From Megalopta genalis (lineage: Eukaryota > Arthropoda > Insecta > Hymenoptera > Halictidae): a stretch of 64,000 nucleotides of DNA. The stretch is from contig NW_027476398.1 of assembly GCF_051020955.1 (NCBI RefSeq), positions 124,001 to 188,000 of the forward strand. Direction: 5' to 3'. A program made the translations under genes and the position numbers. Shown piece after piece: positions 1 through 12,400 of this stretch. Position 1 is the first letter of the stretch; the number at the start of each line of letters is the position of its first letter. The notes beneath the pieces are model-generated. The model saw only the letters and a program-made list of their open reading frames with translations, did not search any database and was not told the DNA's origin.

Positions 1-2640
1 TATCACTAATATCCCAAGTGTTTGCAGCTCAATCATTTGTTTCGCATGGATTTGAAGCTTACTCGTCTGTTTCGTCTGCATTTGAATCTATATCACTTAT
101 ATCCCAAGCATCTGAAGCTAAATCATTTGTGTCGCATGGATTTGAAGCTGAACCTTCTACATAGTAATGATTTGAAGCTCAATCATGTGTTTTGCATGGA
201 TTTGCTGCTAACTCGTTTGTTTCCCCTGCATTTGAAGCTATATCACTTATATCGCATGTATCTGATGCAAAATCATTTGTGTCGCATGGATTTGCTGCTA
301 ACTCGGTTGTTTCGCCTGCATTTGAAGCTATATCACTTGTATCGCAAGTATTTGAAGAAAAATCATTTTTTTCGCATGGATTTGAAGCTAGACCTTCTAC
401 ATCCCATTGATTTGCAGTTCAATCATGTGTTTCGCATGGATTTGAAGCTAACTCGTTTGTTTCGTCTGAATTTGGAGCTATATCACTAATATCCCAAGTG
501 TTTGCAGCTCAATCATTTGTTTCGCATGGATTTGAAGCTAACTCGTTTGTTTCGGCTCCATTTGAAGCTATATCACTTATATCCCAAGCATCTGAAGCTA
601 AATCATTTGTGTCGCATGGATTTGAAGCTGAACCTTCTACATAGTAATGATTTGAAGCTCAATCATGTGTTTTGCATGGATTTGCTGCTAACTCGTTTGA
701 ATCGTCTGCATTCGAAGCAATATCACTTATATCGCAAGTATCTGAAGCTAAATCATTTGTGTCGCATGGATTTAAAGCTAAACCTACTACATAGCATTGA
801 TTTGAAGCTCAATCATGTGTTTTGCATGGATTTGAAGCCAACTCGTTTGTTTCCCCTGCATTTGAAGCTATGTCACTTATATCGCGAGCAAGTGATGCTA
901 AATCACTTGATTCGCATGGATTTGAAGCTAAACCTTCTTCATCGCATTGATTTGCAGCTAAATCATGTGTTTCGCAAGGATTTGAAGCTAACTCGTTTGT
1001 TTCGTCTGCATTTGAAGGTATATCTTCTTATATCCCAAGTGTTTGAAGCTAAATCATTGGTTTCGCATGGATTTGATGCTAAACCTTCTACATCGCATTG
1101 ATTTGAAGCTATGTCATGTGTTTCGCATGGAGTTGTAGCTAAACCATCTACATCGCATTGATTTGCTTCTAAATCATTTGTTTCGCATGGATTTGAATCT
1201 TACTCGTTTGTTTCGTCTGCACTTGAAGCAATATGACTTATATCGCTAGTATCTGAAGATAAATCATTTGTTTCCCATGGATTTGAAACTAAACCTTCTT
1301 CATCGCATTGATTTGCATCTAAATCATGTGTTTCGCATGGATTTGCAGCTAACTCGTTCGTTTCGCCTGCATTTGATACTATATCACATATATCGCAAGT
1401 ATCTGAAGCTAAATCATTTGTTCAGCATGGATTTGAAGCTAAACCTTCTACATCGCATTGATTTGCTGTTAAATCATGTGTTTTGCATGAATTTGAAGCT
1501 AACTCGTTTGTTCCCCTTGCATTTGAAGCTATATCAATTATATCGCAAGTATCTGATGCTAAATCATTTGTTTCACATGGTTTTGAAGCTAAGCCTTCTA
1601 CTTCCCATTGATTTGAAGCAAAATCATGTGTTTCGCTTGGATTTCGAGCTAACTCGTTTGTTTCTCCTGCATTTGAAGCTATATCACTTATATCGCAAGT
1701 ATCTGAACCTAAATCCTTTGTTTCGCAGGGATTTGAAGCTAACTCGTTTGTTCCGTCTGCATTTGAAACTATATCACTTATATCGCAAGTATCTGAACCT
1801 AAATCATTTGTTTCGCATGGATTTGAAGCTAACTCGTTTGTTTCGTCTGCATTTGAAGCAATATCACATATATCGCTAGTATCTGAAGCTAAATCATTTG
1901 TTTCTCATGGATTTGAAGCTAAAGCTCCAGCATCGCATTGATTTGCATCTAAATCATGTGTTTCGCATGGATCAGCAGCTAACTCGTTCGTTTCGCCTGC
2001 ATTTGATACTATATCACATATATCGCAAGTATCTGAAGCTAAATCATTTGTTTAGCATGGATTTGAAGCTAAACCTTCTACATCGCATTGATTTGCTGTT
2101 AAATCATGTGTTTTGCATGGATTTGAAGCTAACTCGTTTGTTTCGTCTGCATTTGAAGCTATATCACGTATATCGCAAATATATGAAGCTAAATCATTTG
2201 TGTCGCATGGATTTGAAGCTAAACCTTCTACGTAGCATGGATTTGAAGGTTAATCATGTGTACCGCATGGATTTGACGCTAACTCGTTTGTTCCGCCTGC
2301 ATTTGAAGCTTTATCACACCTATCCCAAGTGTTTGGAGCTAAATCATTTGCTTCGCATGGATTTGAACCTAAACATTCTACATCGCATGGACTTGAAGCT
2401 AACTCGTTTGTTTCGCATGCAGCTGTAGCTATATCACCTATATCCCAAGTGTTTGAAGCTCAATCATTTGTTTCGCATGGATTTGTAGCAAAACCTTCTA
2501 AATCGCATTGATTTGAAGCTAAATCATGTGATTCGCTTAGATTTGAAGCTAACTCGTTTGTTCCGCCTGCATTTGAAGCTATATCAATTATATCGCAAGT
2601 ATCTTTAGCTAAATCATTGGTCTCGCATGCATTTGAAGCT
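1..2640 (+). repeat. Type I block 1, with a 480-bp offset duplication
   Basis: Monomers run in the order A, B, C, D, E with frequent skipping (A-D-E-A-B-C-D-E near the start). E units read ATATCACTTATATCGCAAG or the CCCAAGTG variant, and B units read CCTTCTACATCGCATTG. Bases 1-215 recur almost unchanged at 481-695, an offset of exactly 16 monomers, after which the copies part. Bases of about 1,268-1,840 are nearly the same as about 31,500-32,070, far away in the array. One extra base sits near 1,027 (TATCTTCTTATATCCC). No gene is seen. Confidence 0.85.
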
Positions 2641-3270
2641 AAATCATGTATAACACAAGTATTCGAAGCTAAAGCATTTGATTCGCATGGATTTGAAACT
2701 AAGCCTTCTACTTCGCATTGATTTGAATCTAAATCGTGTGTTTCTCTTGTATTTGAAGCTAACTCGTTTGTTTCGCCTGCATTTGAAGCTATATCATGTA
2801 TATCACATATATTTGAAGCTAAATCATTTGTTTCGTATGGATTCGAAGATAAGCATTCTACTTCGCATTGATTTGAAGCTGAATCATGTGTTTCGCATGG
2901 ATTTGAAACTAACTCTTTTCATTCGCATGCAGTTGAAGTTAAATCATGTATAAAACAAGAATTTGAAGCTAAACTATTTGTTTCGCATGAATTTGATACT
3001 AAACAATGTGTTTCGAATGAATTTGAAGATAAATCATGTGTTTCGCATGGATTTGAAGCTAACTCGATTGTTTCGCATGCAGTTGAAGCTAAATCATCTA
3101 TATCACAAGTATTTGAAGCTAAACCAGTCGTTTCGCATGGATTCGAAGATAAGCCTTCTACTTCGCATGAATTTGAAGCTAAATCATGTGTTTCGTTTGG
3201 ATTGAAACTAACTCGACTGTTTCGGCTGCATTTGAATCTAAATCATGTATAACATAAGTATCTGAAGCTA
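2641..3270 (+). repeat. Type II island 1
   Basis: This block switches to E units of the CATGTATAAC/TATCACAAG kind, B units with GCCTTCTACTTCGCATTG, and D units with CGCATGCAGTTGAAG in place of the CTGCATTT end. The stretch at about 2,881-3,060 recurs at about 14,285-14,463, including the odd word AACTCTTTTCATTCGCATGC. Two bases are missing near 3,202 (GGATTGAAACTAAC), which shifts register. No gene is seen. Confidence 0.8.
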
Positions 3271-3870
3271 ACTCGTTTGTTTCGCATGCAGTTGAAGCTA
3301 TATCACCTATATCCCAACTGTTTGCAGCTCAATAATTTGTTTCGCATGGATTTGAAACTAAACCTTCTAAATCGCATGAATTTTAAGCTAAATCATGTGT
3401 TCCGCATCGATTTGAAACTAAATCGTTTGTTTCGTCTGCACTTGAAGCAATATCACATATATCGCTAGTATCTGAAGCTAAATCATTTGTTTCGCGTGGA
3501 TTTGAACCTAAACCTTCAGCATCGTATTGATTTGCATCTAAATCATGTGTTTCGCATGGATTTACAGCTAACTCGTTTGTTTCGCCTGCATTTAATGCTA
3601 TATCACTTATATCGCACACTTGCGCATATTATATCGCAAGTATCTGAAGCTAAATCGTTTGTTTCGCATGGATTTGAAGCTAAACCTTCTACATCGCATT
3701 GATTTGAAGCTAAGCCTTCAACGTCGCTTTGATTTGAAGCTAAATCATGTGTTTCGCATGAATTTGAAGCTAAATCATGCGTTTCGCTTGGATTTGAAGC
3801 TAACTCGATTGCTTCGCGTGCATTTGAAGTTATATCACTTATATCGCAATTATCAGAAGATAAATCATTT
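3271..3870 (+). repeat. Type I island with a 52-bp monomer
   Basis: This is a short return to Type I monomers between two Type II islands. It contains the only large monomer-internal insertion I noticed: the E unit at 3,601-3,652 is 52 bp instead of 30. The rest follows the usual order, with C units ending TTCCGCATCG and D units ending CTGCACTTGAAGCAATATC. Confidence 0.75.
3601..3652 (+). repeat. Expanded E monomer with a 22-bp insertion
   Basis: A normal E unit reads TATCACTTATATCGCA then AGTATCTGAAGCTA. Here CACTTGCGCATATTATATCG plus CA is inserted after the first TATATCGCA. The insert partly repeats CACTT and TATATCGCA, so it looks like a slipped partial duplication with changes. It alters the reading frame by one base in every frame. 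I saw no second copy of this form in the window. Confidence 0.8.
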
Positions 3871-4610
3871 GTTTACCATGTAGTTGAAGCTAATTCTTCT
3901 ACTTCGCATTGATTTGAATCTAAATCATGTGTTTCGCATGGATTTGAAGCTAACTCGTTTGCTTCGCATGCAGTTGAAGCTAAATCATATATATCACAAG
4001 TATTTGAAGCTGAACCATGTGTTTCGCATGAATATTAAGCTAAACCACGTGTTTCGAATGAATTTGAAGCTAAATCATGTCTTTCGCATGGATTTGAAGC
4101 TAACTCGTTTTTTTCGCCTGCATTTGAATCTAAATCATGTATATCACAAGTATTTGAAGCTAAACCATTTGTTTCGCATGGATTTGAAGCTAAGCGTTCC
4201 ACTTCGCAAGAATTTGAAGCTAAATCATGTATATCACAATTATTTGAATCTAAAGCATTTGCTTTGCATTGATTTGAAGATAAGCCTTCTACTTCGCATT
4301 GATTTAAAGCTAGATCATGTGTTTCGCATGAATTTGAAGCTAAATCATGTGTTTGGCATGGATTTGAAGCTAACTCGTTTTTTTTCGCGAGCATTTGAAG
4401 CTAAATCATGTATATCAAAGTATTTGAAGCTAAATCATTTGATTCGCTTGGATTTGAAGCCAAGCCTTCTACTTCGCATTGATTTGATTCTAAAACATAT
4501 GTTTCGCATGAATTTGAAGCTAAATCATGTGTTTCGCATGAATTTGAAGCTAAATCATGTGTTTCGCATGGATTTGAAGCTAACTCGTTTGTTTCGCATG
4601 CAGTTGAAGC
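3871..4610 (+). repeat. Type II island 2, third copy of the 9.8-kb and 16.7-kb segments
   Basis: From about 3,930 the sequence matches the segment starting near 9,870 (offset 5,939). Shared rare words include CATGAATATTAAGCTAAACC, AAGCGTTCCACTTCGC and CAATTATTTGAATC. From about 4,320 it instead tracks the segment near 11,030 (GTTTGGCATGG and the one-base-short TATATCAAAGTATTTG) and then 17,130-17,240 (GATTCTAAAACATATG). It is therefore a composite of pieces found separately elsewhere. A run of T at 4,376-4,384 is a local expansion. Confidence 0.75.
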
Positions 4611-5500
4611 TATATCACTTATATCACAATTATTTGAAGCTAAACCGTTTGTTTCGCACGGATTTGAAGCTAAACCTTCTACATCGCATTGATTTGCAGT
4701 TGAATCATGTGTTTCGCATGGATTTGAAGCTAACTCGTTTGTTTCGTCTGCTATTTGAAGCTATATCACTTATATCCCAAGTGTTTGCAGCTCAATCATT
4801 TGTTTCGCATGGATTTGAAGCTAAACATTCTAATTCGCATGAATTTTAAGCTCAATCATGTGTTCCGCATGGATTTGAAGCTAACTCGTTTGTTTCGTCT
4901 GCACTTCAAGCAATATCACATATATCGCTAGTATCTGAAGCTAAATCATTTGTTTCGCATGGATTTGAAGCTATACCTTCTACATCGCATTGATTTGCAG
5001 CTAAATCATGTGTTTCGAATGGATTTTGAAGCTAACTCGTTCGATTTGTCTGCATTTGAAGCTATATCACCTATATCTCATGTGTTTGAAGCTCAATGAT
5101 TTGTTTCGCATAGATATGAAGCTAAACCTTCTACATCGCATTGATTTGATGCTAAACCTTGTGTACCGCATGGATTTGAATATAAACGTTCTACATCGCA
5201 TTGATTTGCAGCTAAATCATGTGTTTCGAATGGATTTTGAAGCTAACTCGTTTGATTCGTCTGCATTTGAAGCTATATCACTTATATTCCAAGTGTTTGA
5301 AGCTCAATCATTTGTTTCGATTAGATATGAAGCTAATCCTTCTACATCGCATTGATGTGATGCTAAACCTTGTGTACCGCATGGATATCAATCTAAACCT
5401 TCTACATCGCATTGATTTGCAGCTAAATCATGTGTTTCGAATGGATTTTGAAGCTAACTCGTTTGATTCGTCGGCATTTGAAGCTATTTCAGCTATATCG
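4611..5500 (+). repeat. Type I block with the first 211-bp HOR cluster
   Basis: After three ordinary pentamers, a 31-bp C unit (TTCGAATGGATTTTGAAGC, one extra T) appears and recurs at 211-bp steps, with its ATG at 5,008, 5,219 and 5,430. Each step holds seven monomers, one of them 31 bp. Characteristic members are B-like units ending CATAGATATGAAG and CCTTGTGTACCGCATGG. The same HOR reappears at 21,081 and as a longer array at 22.4-25 kb. Confidence 0.85.
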
Positions 5501-6520
5501 CAGTTATATGAATGTAACCCATTTATTTCTCATGGATTTGAAGCTAAGCCTTCTACTTCGCATTGATTTGAAGCTAAATCATATGTTTCTCTTGGGTTTG
5601 AAGCTACCTCGTATGTTTCGCCCGCATTTGAAGATGTATCATTTACATCGCCAGCATTTCAAGATATATCATTTTTGTCGCATGGATTTGAAGCTAATCG
5701 TTCTACTTCTTATTGATTTGAAGCTAAAACATGTGTTTCGCATGAATTTGAACCTAGATCTTGTCTTTCGCATGCATTTGAAGCTTAACCATGTGTTTTG
5801 CATGTATTTGAAGCAAACTCGTTTGTTTCGTCTGCATTTGAATCTATATCACTTATATCCCAAGTGTCTGATGCTAAATCATTTGCTTCTCATGGATTTA
5901 AAGCTAAACCTTCTACATCGCATTCATTTGCAGCTAAATCATGTGTTTCGAATGGATTTTGAAGCTAACTCGTTTGATTCGTCTGCATTTGAAGCTATAT
6001 CACCTATATCCCAAGTGTTTGAAGCTAAATCAGTTGTTCCGAATGGAATTGAAGCTAAGCCTTCTACATCGCATTGATTTGCAGCTAAATCATGTGTTTC
6101 GCATGGATTTGAAGCTAACACGCTTGTTTCGTCTACATTTGAAGCTATATCACTTATATCCCAAGTGTTTGAAGCTAAAACATTTGTTTCGCATGGATTT
6201 GAAGCTAAACCTTCTACATCGCACTGATTTGAAGGTAAATCGTGTGTTTCGCTCGATATGAAGCTAACTCGTTTGTTTCGTTTGCATTTGAAGCTATATC
6301 ACTTTTATCGCAAGTATCTGTAGCTAAATCATTTGTGTTGCATTGATTTGAAGTTAAACCTTCTACATCGCTTTGATGTGAAGCTAAACCGACTGCAGTG
6401 CATTGATTTGAAGCTAAATCATTTGTCTCCCATGTATTTGAGGCTAACTCGTTTGTTTCCCCTGCATTTGAAGCTATATCAGATATATCGCAAGTAACTG
6501 ATGCTAAATCATTTGTTTCC
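5501..6520 (+). repeat. Diverged Type I block with the GCTCGATATGAAGC marker
   Basis: Bases 5,501-5,930 hold unusually diverged monomers, for example GATGTATCATTTACATCGCC and AAGATATATCATTTTTGTCG. From 5,941 to about 6,520 the sequence is nearly identical to 21,292-21,871 (offset 15,351). It includes a shortened unit TTTCGCTCGATATGAAGC at about 6,249, which also occurs near 21,600 and 43,891. No gene is seen. Confidence 0.75.
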
Positions 6521-9460
6521 ATGGATTTGAAGATAATCGTTCTTCATTGCATTGATATGCAGCTAAATCATGTGTTTCGCATGGATTTGAAACTAACTCG
6601 TTTGTTTCCCCTGCATTTGAAGCTATATCACTTATATCGCAAGTATCTGATGCTAAATCATTTGTTTCGCATGGATTTGATGCTAAACCTTCTATATCGC
6701 ATTGATTTGCAGCAAAATCATGTGTTCTCTTGGATTTGAAGCTAACTCGTTTGTTTCGCCTGCATTTGAAGCTATATCACTTGTATCGCAAGTATTTGAA
6801 GAAAAATCATTTTTTTCGCATGGATTTGAAGCTAAACCTTCTACATCGCATTGATTTGCAGTTCAATCATCTGTTTCGCATGGATTTGAAGCTGGCTCGT
6901 TTGTTTCGTCTGCATTTGAAGATATATCACTTATATCCCAAGTATTTGCAGCTCAATCATTTGTTTCGCATGGTTTTGAAGCTAAACCTTCTAAATCGCA
7001 TGAATTTTAAGCTCAATCATGTGTTCCGCATGGATTTGAAGCTAACTCGTTTGTTTTGTCTGCACTTGAAGCAATATCACATATATCGCTAGTATCTGAA
7101 GCTAAATCATTTGCTTCGCATGGATTTGAAGCTAAACCTACAACATCGCATTGATTTGCAGTTATATCATGTGTTTCGCATGGATTTGAAGCTAACACGT
7201 TTGTTTCGCACGAATTTGAAGCTAATAGATGTTTCGCATTAATTTTAAGCTAAATCATGTGTCACGTATGGAATTAAAGCTAACTGGTTCGTTTCGCCTG
7301 CATTTGAAGCTATATAGCCTATATCCCAACTGTTTGAAGCTCAATAATTTGTTTCGCATGGATTTGAAGCTAACTCGTTTGTTTCGACTGCATTTGAAGC
7401 TATATCACTTATATCCCAAATGTTTGAAGCTAAATCAGTTGTTTCGCATGGATTTGAAGCTAAACCTTCTACATCGCATTTATTTGCTGTTAAATCATGT
7501 GTTTTGCACGGATTTGAAGCTAAGTCGTTTGTTTCCCTTGAATTTGAAGTCTTACCACTTGTATCGCAATTATCTGATGCTAAATAATTAGTTTCGCATG
7601 GATTTGAAGCAAAATCTTCTACATCGCATTGATTTGCAGCTAAATCATGTGTTTCGCACGAATTTGAAGCTAATAGATGTGTTTCGCATTAATTTTAAGC
7701 TAAATCATGTGTTACGTATGGAATTGAAGCTAACTGGTTTGTTTCGCCTGCATTTGAAGCTATATAGCCTATATCCCAACTGTTTGAAGCTCAATCATTT
7801 GTTTCGCATGGATTTGAAGCTAATCCTTCAACGTCGCATTGATTTGCAGCTAAATCATGTGTTTCGCATGGATCTGAAGCTAACTCGTTTGTTTCGTCTG
7901 CATTTGAAACTATATCACTTATATCCCAAGTGTTTGAAGCTAAATCATTTGTTTCGCATGGATTTGAAGCTAAACCTTCTACATCGCATGGACTTGAAGC
8001 TAACTCGTTTGTTTCGCATGCAGCTGAAGCTATATCACCTATATCCCAACTGTTTGCAGCTCAATAATTTGTTTCGCATGGATTTGAAACTAAACCTTCT
8101 AAATCGCATTGATTTGAAGCTAAATCATGTTTTTCGCATGGAGTTGTAGCTAAACCTTCTACATCGCATTGATTTGCAGCAAAATCATGTGTTTCCCTTG
8201 GATTTGAAGCTAACTCGTTTGTTTCGTCTGCATTTGAAGCTATGTCACTTATATCGCAAGTATCTGAAGCTAAATCATTTGTGACGCATGCATTTGAAGC
8301 TAAACTTGCCACACAGCATTGATTTGAAGCTTAATCATGTGTTTTGCATGGTATTGAGGCTAACTCGTTTGTTTCGCATGCAGTTGAAGCTATATCACAT
8401 ACATCGCAAGTATCTGAAGCTAAATCATTGGTTTCGCATGGACTTGAAGCTAAACCTTCGACATCGCATTGATTTGCAGCTAAATCATGTGTTTGCCACG
8501 AATTTGAAGCTAATAGATGTGTTTCGCATTAATTTTAAGCTAAATCATGTGTTACGTATGGAATTGAAGCTAACTGGTTTGTTTCGCCAGCATTTGAAGC
8601 TATATAGCCTATATCCCAAGTGTTTGAAGCTCAATCATTTGTTTTGCATGGATTTGAAGCTAAACCTTCTACATCGCATTGATTTGCAGCAAAATCATGT
8701 GTTTCCCTTGGATTTGAAGCTAACTCGTTTGTTTCGTCTGCATTTGAAGCTATGTCACTTATATCGCAAGTATCTGAAGCTAAATCATTTGTGACGCATG
8801 CATTTGAAGCTAAACTTGCCACACAGCATTGATTTGAAGCTTAATCATGTGTTTTGCATGGTATTGAGGCTAACTCGTTTGTTTCGCATGCAGTTGAAGC
8901 TATATCACATACATCGCAAGTATCTGAAGCTAAATCATTGGTTTCGCATGGACTTGAAGCTAAACCTTCGACATCGCATTGATTTGCAGCTAAATCATGT
9001 GTTTCCCACGAATTTGAAGCTAATAGATGTGTTTCGCATTAATTTTAAGCTAAATCATGTGTTACGTATGGAATTGAAGCTAACTGGTTTGTTTCGCCAG
9101 CATTTGAAGCTATATAGCCTATATCCCAAGTGTTTGAAGCTCAATCATTTGTTTTGCATGGATTTGAAGCTAAACCTTCTAAATCGCATTGATTTCAAGC
9201 TATATCATGTGTTTCGCATGGACTTGAAGCTAACTCTTTTGTTTCCCCTTCATTTTAAGCTATATCAATTATATCACAAGTATCTCATGCTTAATCATTT
9301 GTTTCGCATGGATTTGAAGCTAAACCTTCTACATCGCATTGATTTGAAGCTAAATCATGTGTTTCGCTTGTATATGAAGCTAACTCGTTTGTTTCGCCTG
9401 CAGTTGAATCTATATCACTTATATCGCAAGTATATGAAGCTAAATCATTTGTTCGCATGC
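6521..9460 (+). repeat. Type I block 3, left part of the 7-kb duplication
   Basis: Regular pentamers with E units ending TATATCGCAAGTATCTG or TATATCCCAACTG. From about 7,190 this is the first copy of a long segment repeated from about 14,460. A marker unit is CGCATTAATTTTAAGC, preceded by AATAGATGTG. It contains the 510-bp tandem duplication listed separately. No gene is seen. Confidence 0.8.
8151..9180 (+). repeat. 510-bp tandem duplication (17 monomers x 2)
   Basis: About 8,151-8,660 and 8,661-9,170 are almost identical at an offset of exactly 510. They share TTTCCCTTGGATTTG, GTGACGCATGCATTTG, CTTGCCACACAGCATTG and GGTATTGAGGC. A visible difference is TTTGCCACGAATTTG in the first against TTTCCCACGAATTTG in the second. 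The partner segment near 15.6-16.1 kb has a single copy, so this duplication, or its loss there, came after the 7-kb duplication. Confidence 0.9.
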
Positions 9461-12400
9461 ATTAGAAGCTAAGCCTTCTACTTCGCATTGATTTCAAGCT
9501 AAATCGTTTGTGTCGCATGGTTTTGGAGCTAACTCGTTTGTTTCGCCAGCATTTGAAGCTATATCACATATATCGCAATTATCTGGAGATAAATCATTTG
9601 TTTCTCATGTAGTTGAAGCAAATCCTTCTACTTCGCATTGATTTGAATCTAAATCATGTGTTCCGCGTGGATTTGAAGATAACTCGTTTGTTTCGCCTGC
9701 ATTAGAAGCTAAATCATGTGTTTCGCATTGATTTGAAGTTAACTCGTTTGTGTCGCCTGCATTTGAAGCTAAATCATGTATATCACAAGTAGTTGAAGCT
9801 AAACCGTTTGTTTAGCACGGATTCGAAGATAAGCCTTATACTTCGCATTGATTTGAAGATAAATCATGTGTTTCGCATGGATTTGAAGCTAACTCGTTTG
9901 CTTCGCATGCAGTTGAAGCTAAATCATATATATCACAAGTATTTGAAGCTGAACCATGTGTTTCGCATGAATATTAAGCTAAACCACGTGTTTCGAATGA
10001 ATTTGAAGCTAAATCATGTGTTTCGCATGGATTTGAAGCTAACTCGTTTTTTTCGCCTGCATTTGAATCTAAATCATGTATATCACAAGTATTTGAAGCT
10101 AAACCATTTGTTTCGCATGGATTTGAAGCTAAGCGTTCCACTTCGCTAGAATTTGAAGCTAAATCATGTATATCACAATTATTTGAATCTAAAGCATTTG
10201 CTTCGCATTGATTTGAAGATAAGTCTTCTACTTCGCATTGATTTAAAGCTAGATCATGTGTTTCGCATGAATTTGAAGCTAAATCATGTGTTTCGCATGG
10301 ATTTGAAGCTAACTCGTTTGTTTCGCATGCAGTTGAAGCTATATCACTTATATCACAAGTATTTGAAGCGAAACCGTTTGTTTCGCACGGATTCGAAGAT
10401 AAGCCTTTTACTTCGCATTGATTTGAAAATAAATCATGTGTTTCGCATGGATTTGAAGCTAACTTGTTTGTTTCGCCTGCATTTGAAGCAAAATCATGTA
10501 TATCACAAGTATTTGAAGCTGAACCATTTGTTTGGCATGAATATTAAGCTAAACCATGTGTTGCGAATGAATTTGAAGCTAAATCATGTGTTTGGCATGG
10601 ATTTGAAGATAACTCGTTTGTTTCGCCTGCATTTGGAGCTAAATCATGTATATCACACGTATTTGAAGCTTAACCATTTGTTTCGCATGAATATTAAGCT
10701 GAACCATGTGTTTGGAATGAATTTGAAGGTAAATCATGTGTTGCGCATGGATTTGAAACTGAATCATGTATAAAACAAGTACTTGAAGCTAAATCATTTA
10801 TAAAACAAGCATTTGAATCTAAACCATTTGATTCGCATGGATTTGAAGCTAAGCCTTCCACTTCGCTTTGATTTGAAGCTAAATCATGTGTTTCGCATGG
10901 ATTTGAAGCTAACTCGTTTGCTTCGCATGCAGTTGAAGCTAAATCATGTATATCACAAGTATTTGAAGCTGAACCATTTGTTTCACTTGAATATTAAGCT
11001 AAACCACGTGTTTCGCATGAATTTGAAGCTAAATCACGTGTTTGGCATGGATTTGAAGCTAACTCGTTTGTTTCGCCAGCGTTTGAAGCTAAATCATGTA
11101 TATCAAAGTATATGAAGCTAAACCATTTGATTCGCTTGGATTTGATGCCAAGCCTTCTACTTCGAATTGATTTGATGCTAAAACATGTGTTTCGCATGAA
11201 TTTGAAGCTAAATCATGTGCTTCGCTTGGATTTGAAGCTAAGCCTTCTACTTCGCATTGATTTGCAGTTAAATCATGTGATTCGCGTTGATTTGAAGCTA
11301 ACTCGTTTGTTTCGCATGCAGTTGAAGCTAACTCGTTTGTTTCACATGCAGTTGCAGCTAAATCATTTATATCACAAGTATTTGAAGCTGAACCAATTGT
11401 TCCGCATGACTATTAAGCTAAACCATGTGTTTCGCATGAATAATAATCTAAATCATGTGTTTCGCATGAATTTGAAGATAAATGATGCGTTTCGCATGGA
11501 TTTGAAGCTAACTCGTTTGTTTCGCATGGAGTAGAAGCTAAATCATGTATATCACAAGTATTTGAAGCTGAACCAATTGTTCCGCATGAATATTAATCTA
11601 AACCATGTTTTTCGCATGCATAGTAATCTATACCATGTGATTCGCATGAATTTAAAGCTAAATCATGTGTTTCGCATGGATTTGAAGCTAACTCGTTTGT
11701 CTTGAATGCAGTTGAAGCTAAATCATGTATATCACAAGTATTTGAAGCTGAACCAATTGTTCCGCATGAATATTATTCTAATCAATGTGTTTCGCATGAA
11801 TAATAAACTAAACATGGATATGAAGCTAACTCGTTTATTTCGCATGGAGTTGAAGCTAAATCATGTATATCACAAGTATTTGAAGCTGAACCAATTGTTC
11901 CGCATGAATATTATTCTAATCCATGTGTTTCGCATGAATAATAATCTAAACCATGTGATTCGCATGAATTTAAAGCTAAATCATGTGTTTCGCATGGATT
12001 TGAAGCTAAATCGTTTGTTTTGAATGCAGTTGAAGCTAAATCATGTATATGACTAGTATTTGATATTAAACCATTTGATTCGCATTGAGTTGAATCTAAG
12101 CCTTCTACTTCGCATTGATTTGAAGCTACATCATGTGTTTCACTTGGATTTGAAGCTAACTCGTTTGTTTCGCATGCAGCTGATGCCAAATCATGTATAT
12201 CACAAGTATTTGATGCTATACCAATTGATTCGCAGGGATTTGAAACTAAGCCTCCTAAATCGCATTAACTTGAAGCTAAATCATGTGCTTCGCTTGGATT
12301 TGAAGCTAAGCCTTCTACTTCGCATTGATTTGAAGCTAAATCATGTGTTTCGGATGGATTTAAAGCAAACTCGATTGTTTCGCCTGTATTTGAAGCTAAA

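Noticed and set aside
3884..4849. Real protein-coding genes on the plus strand (MDLKLNHLFR-type open frames)
   Set aside because: Openness follows from a stop-free consensus and a period divisible by three. Homologous copies are broken at different places by TAG (TTGTAGCTA), TAA (CACTAA) and frame-changing monomers, and there is no start context or recognisable domain.
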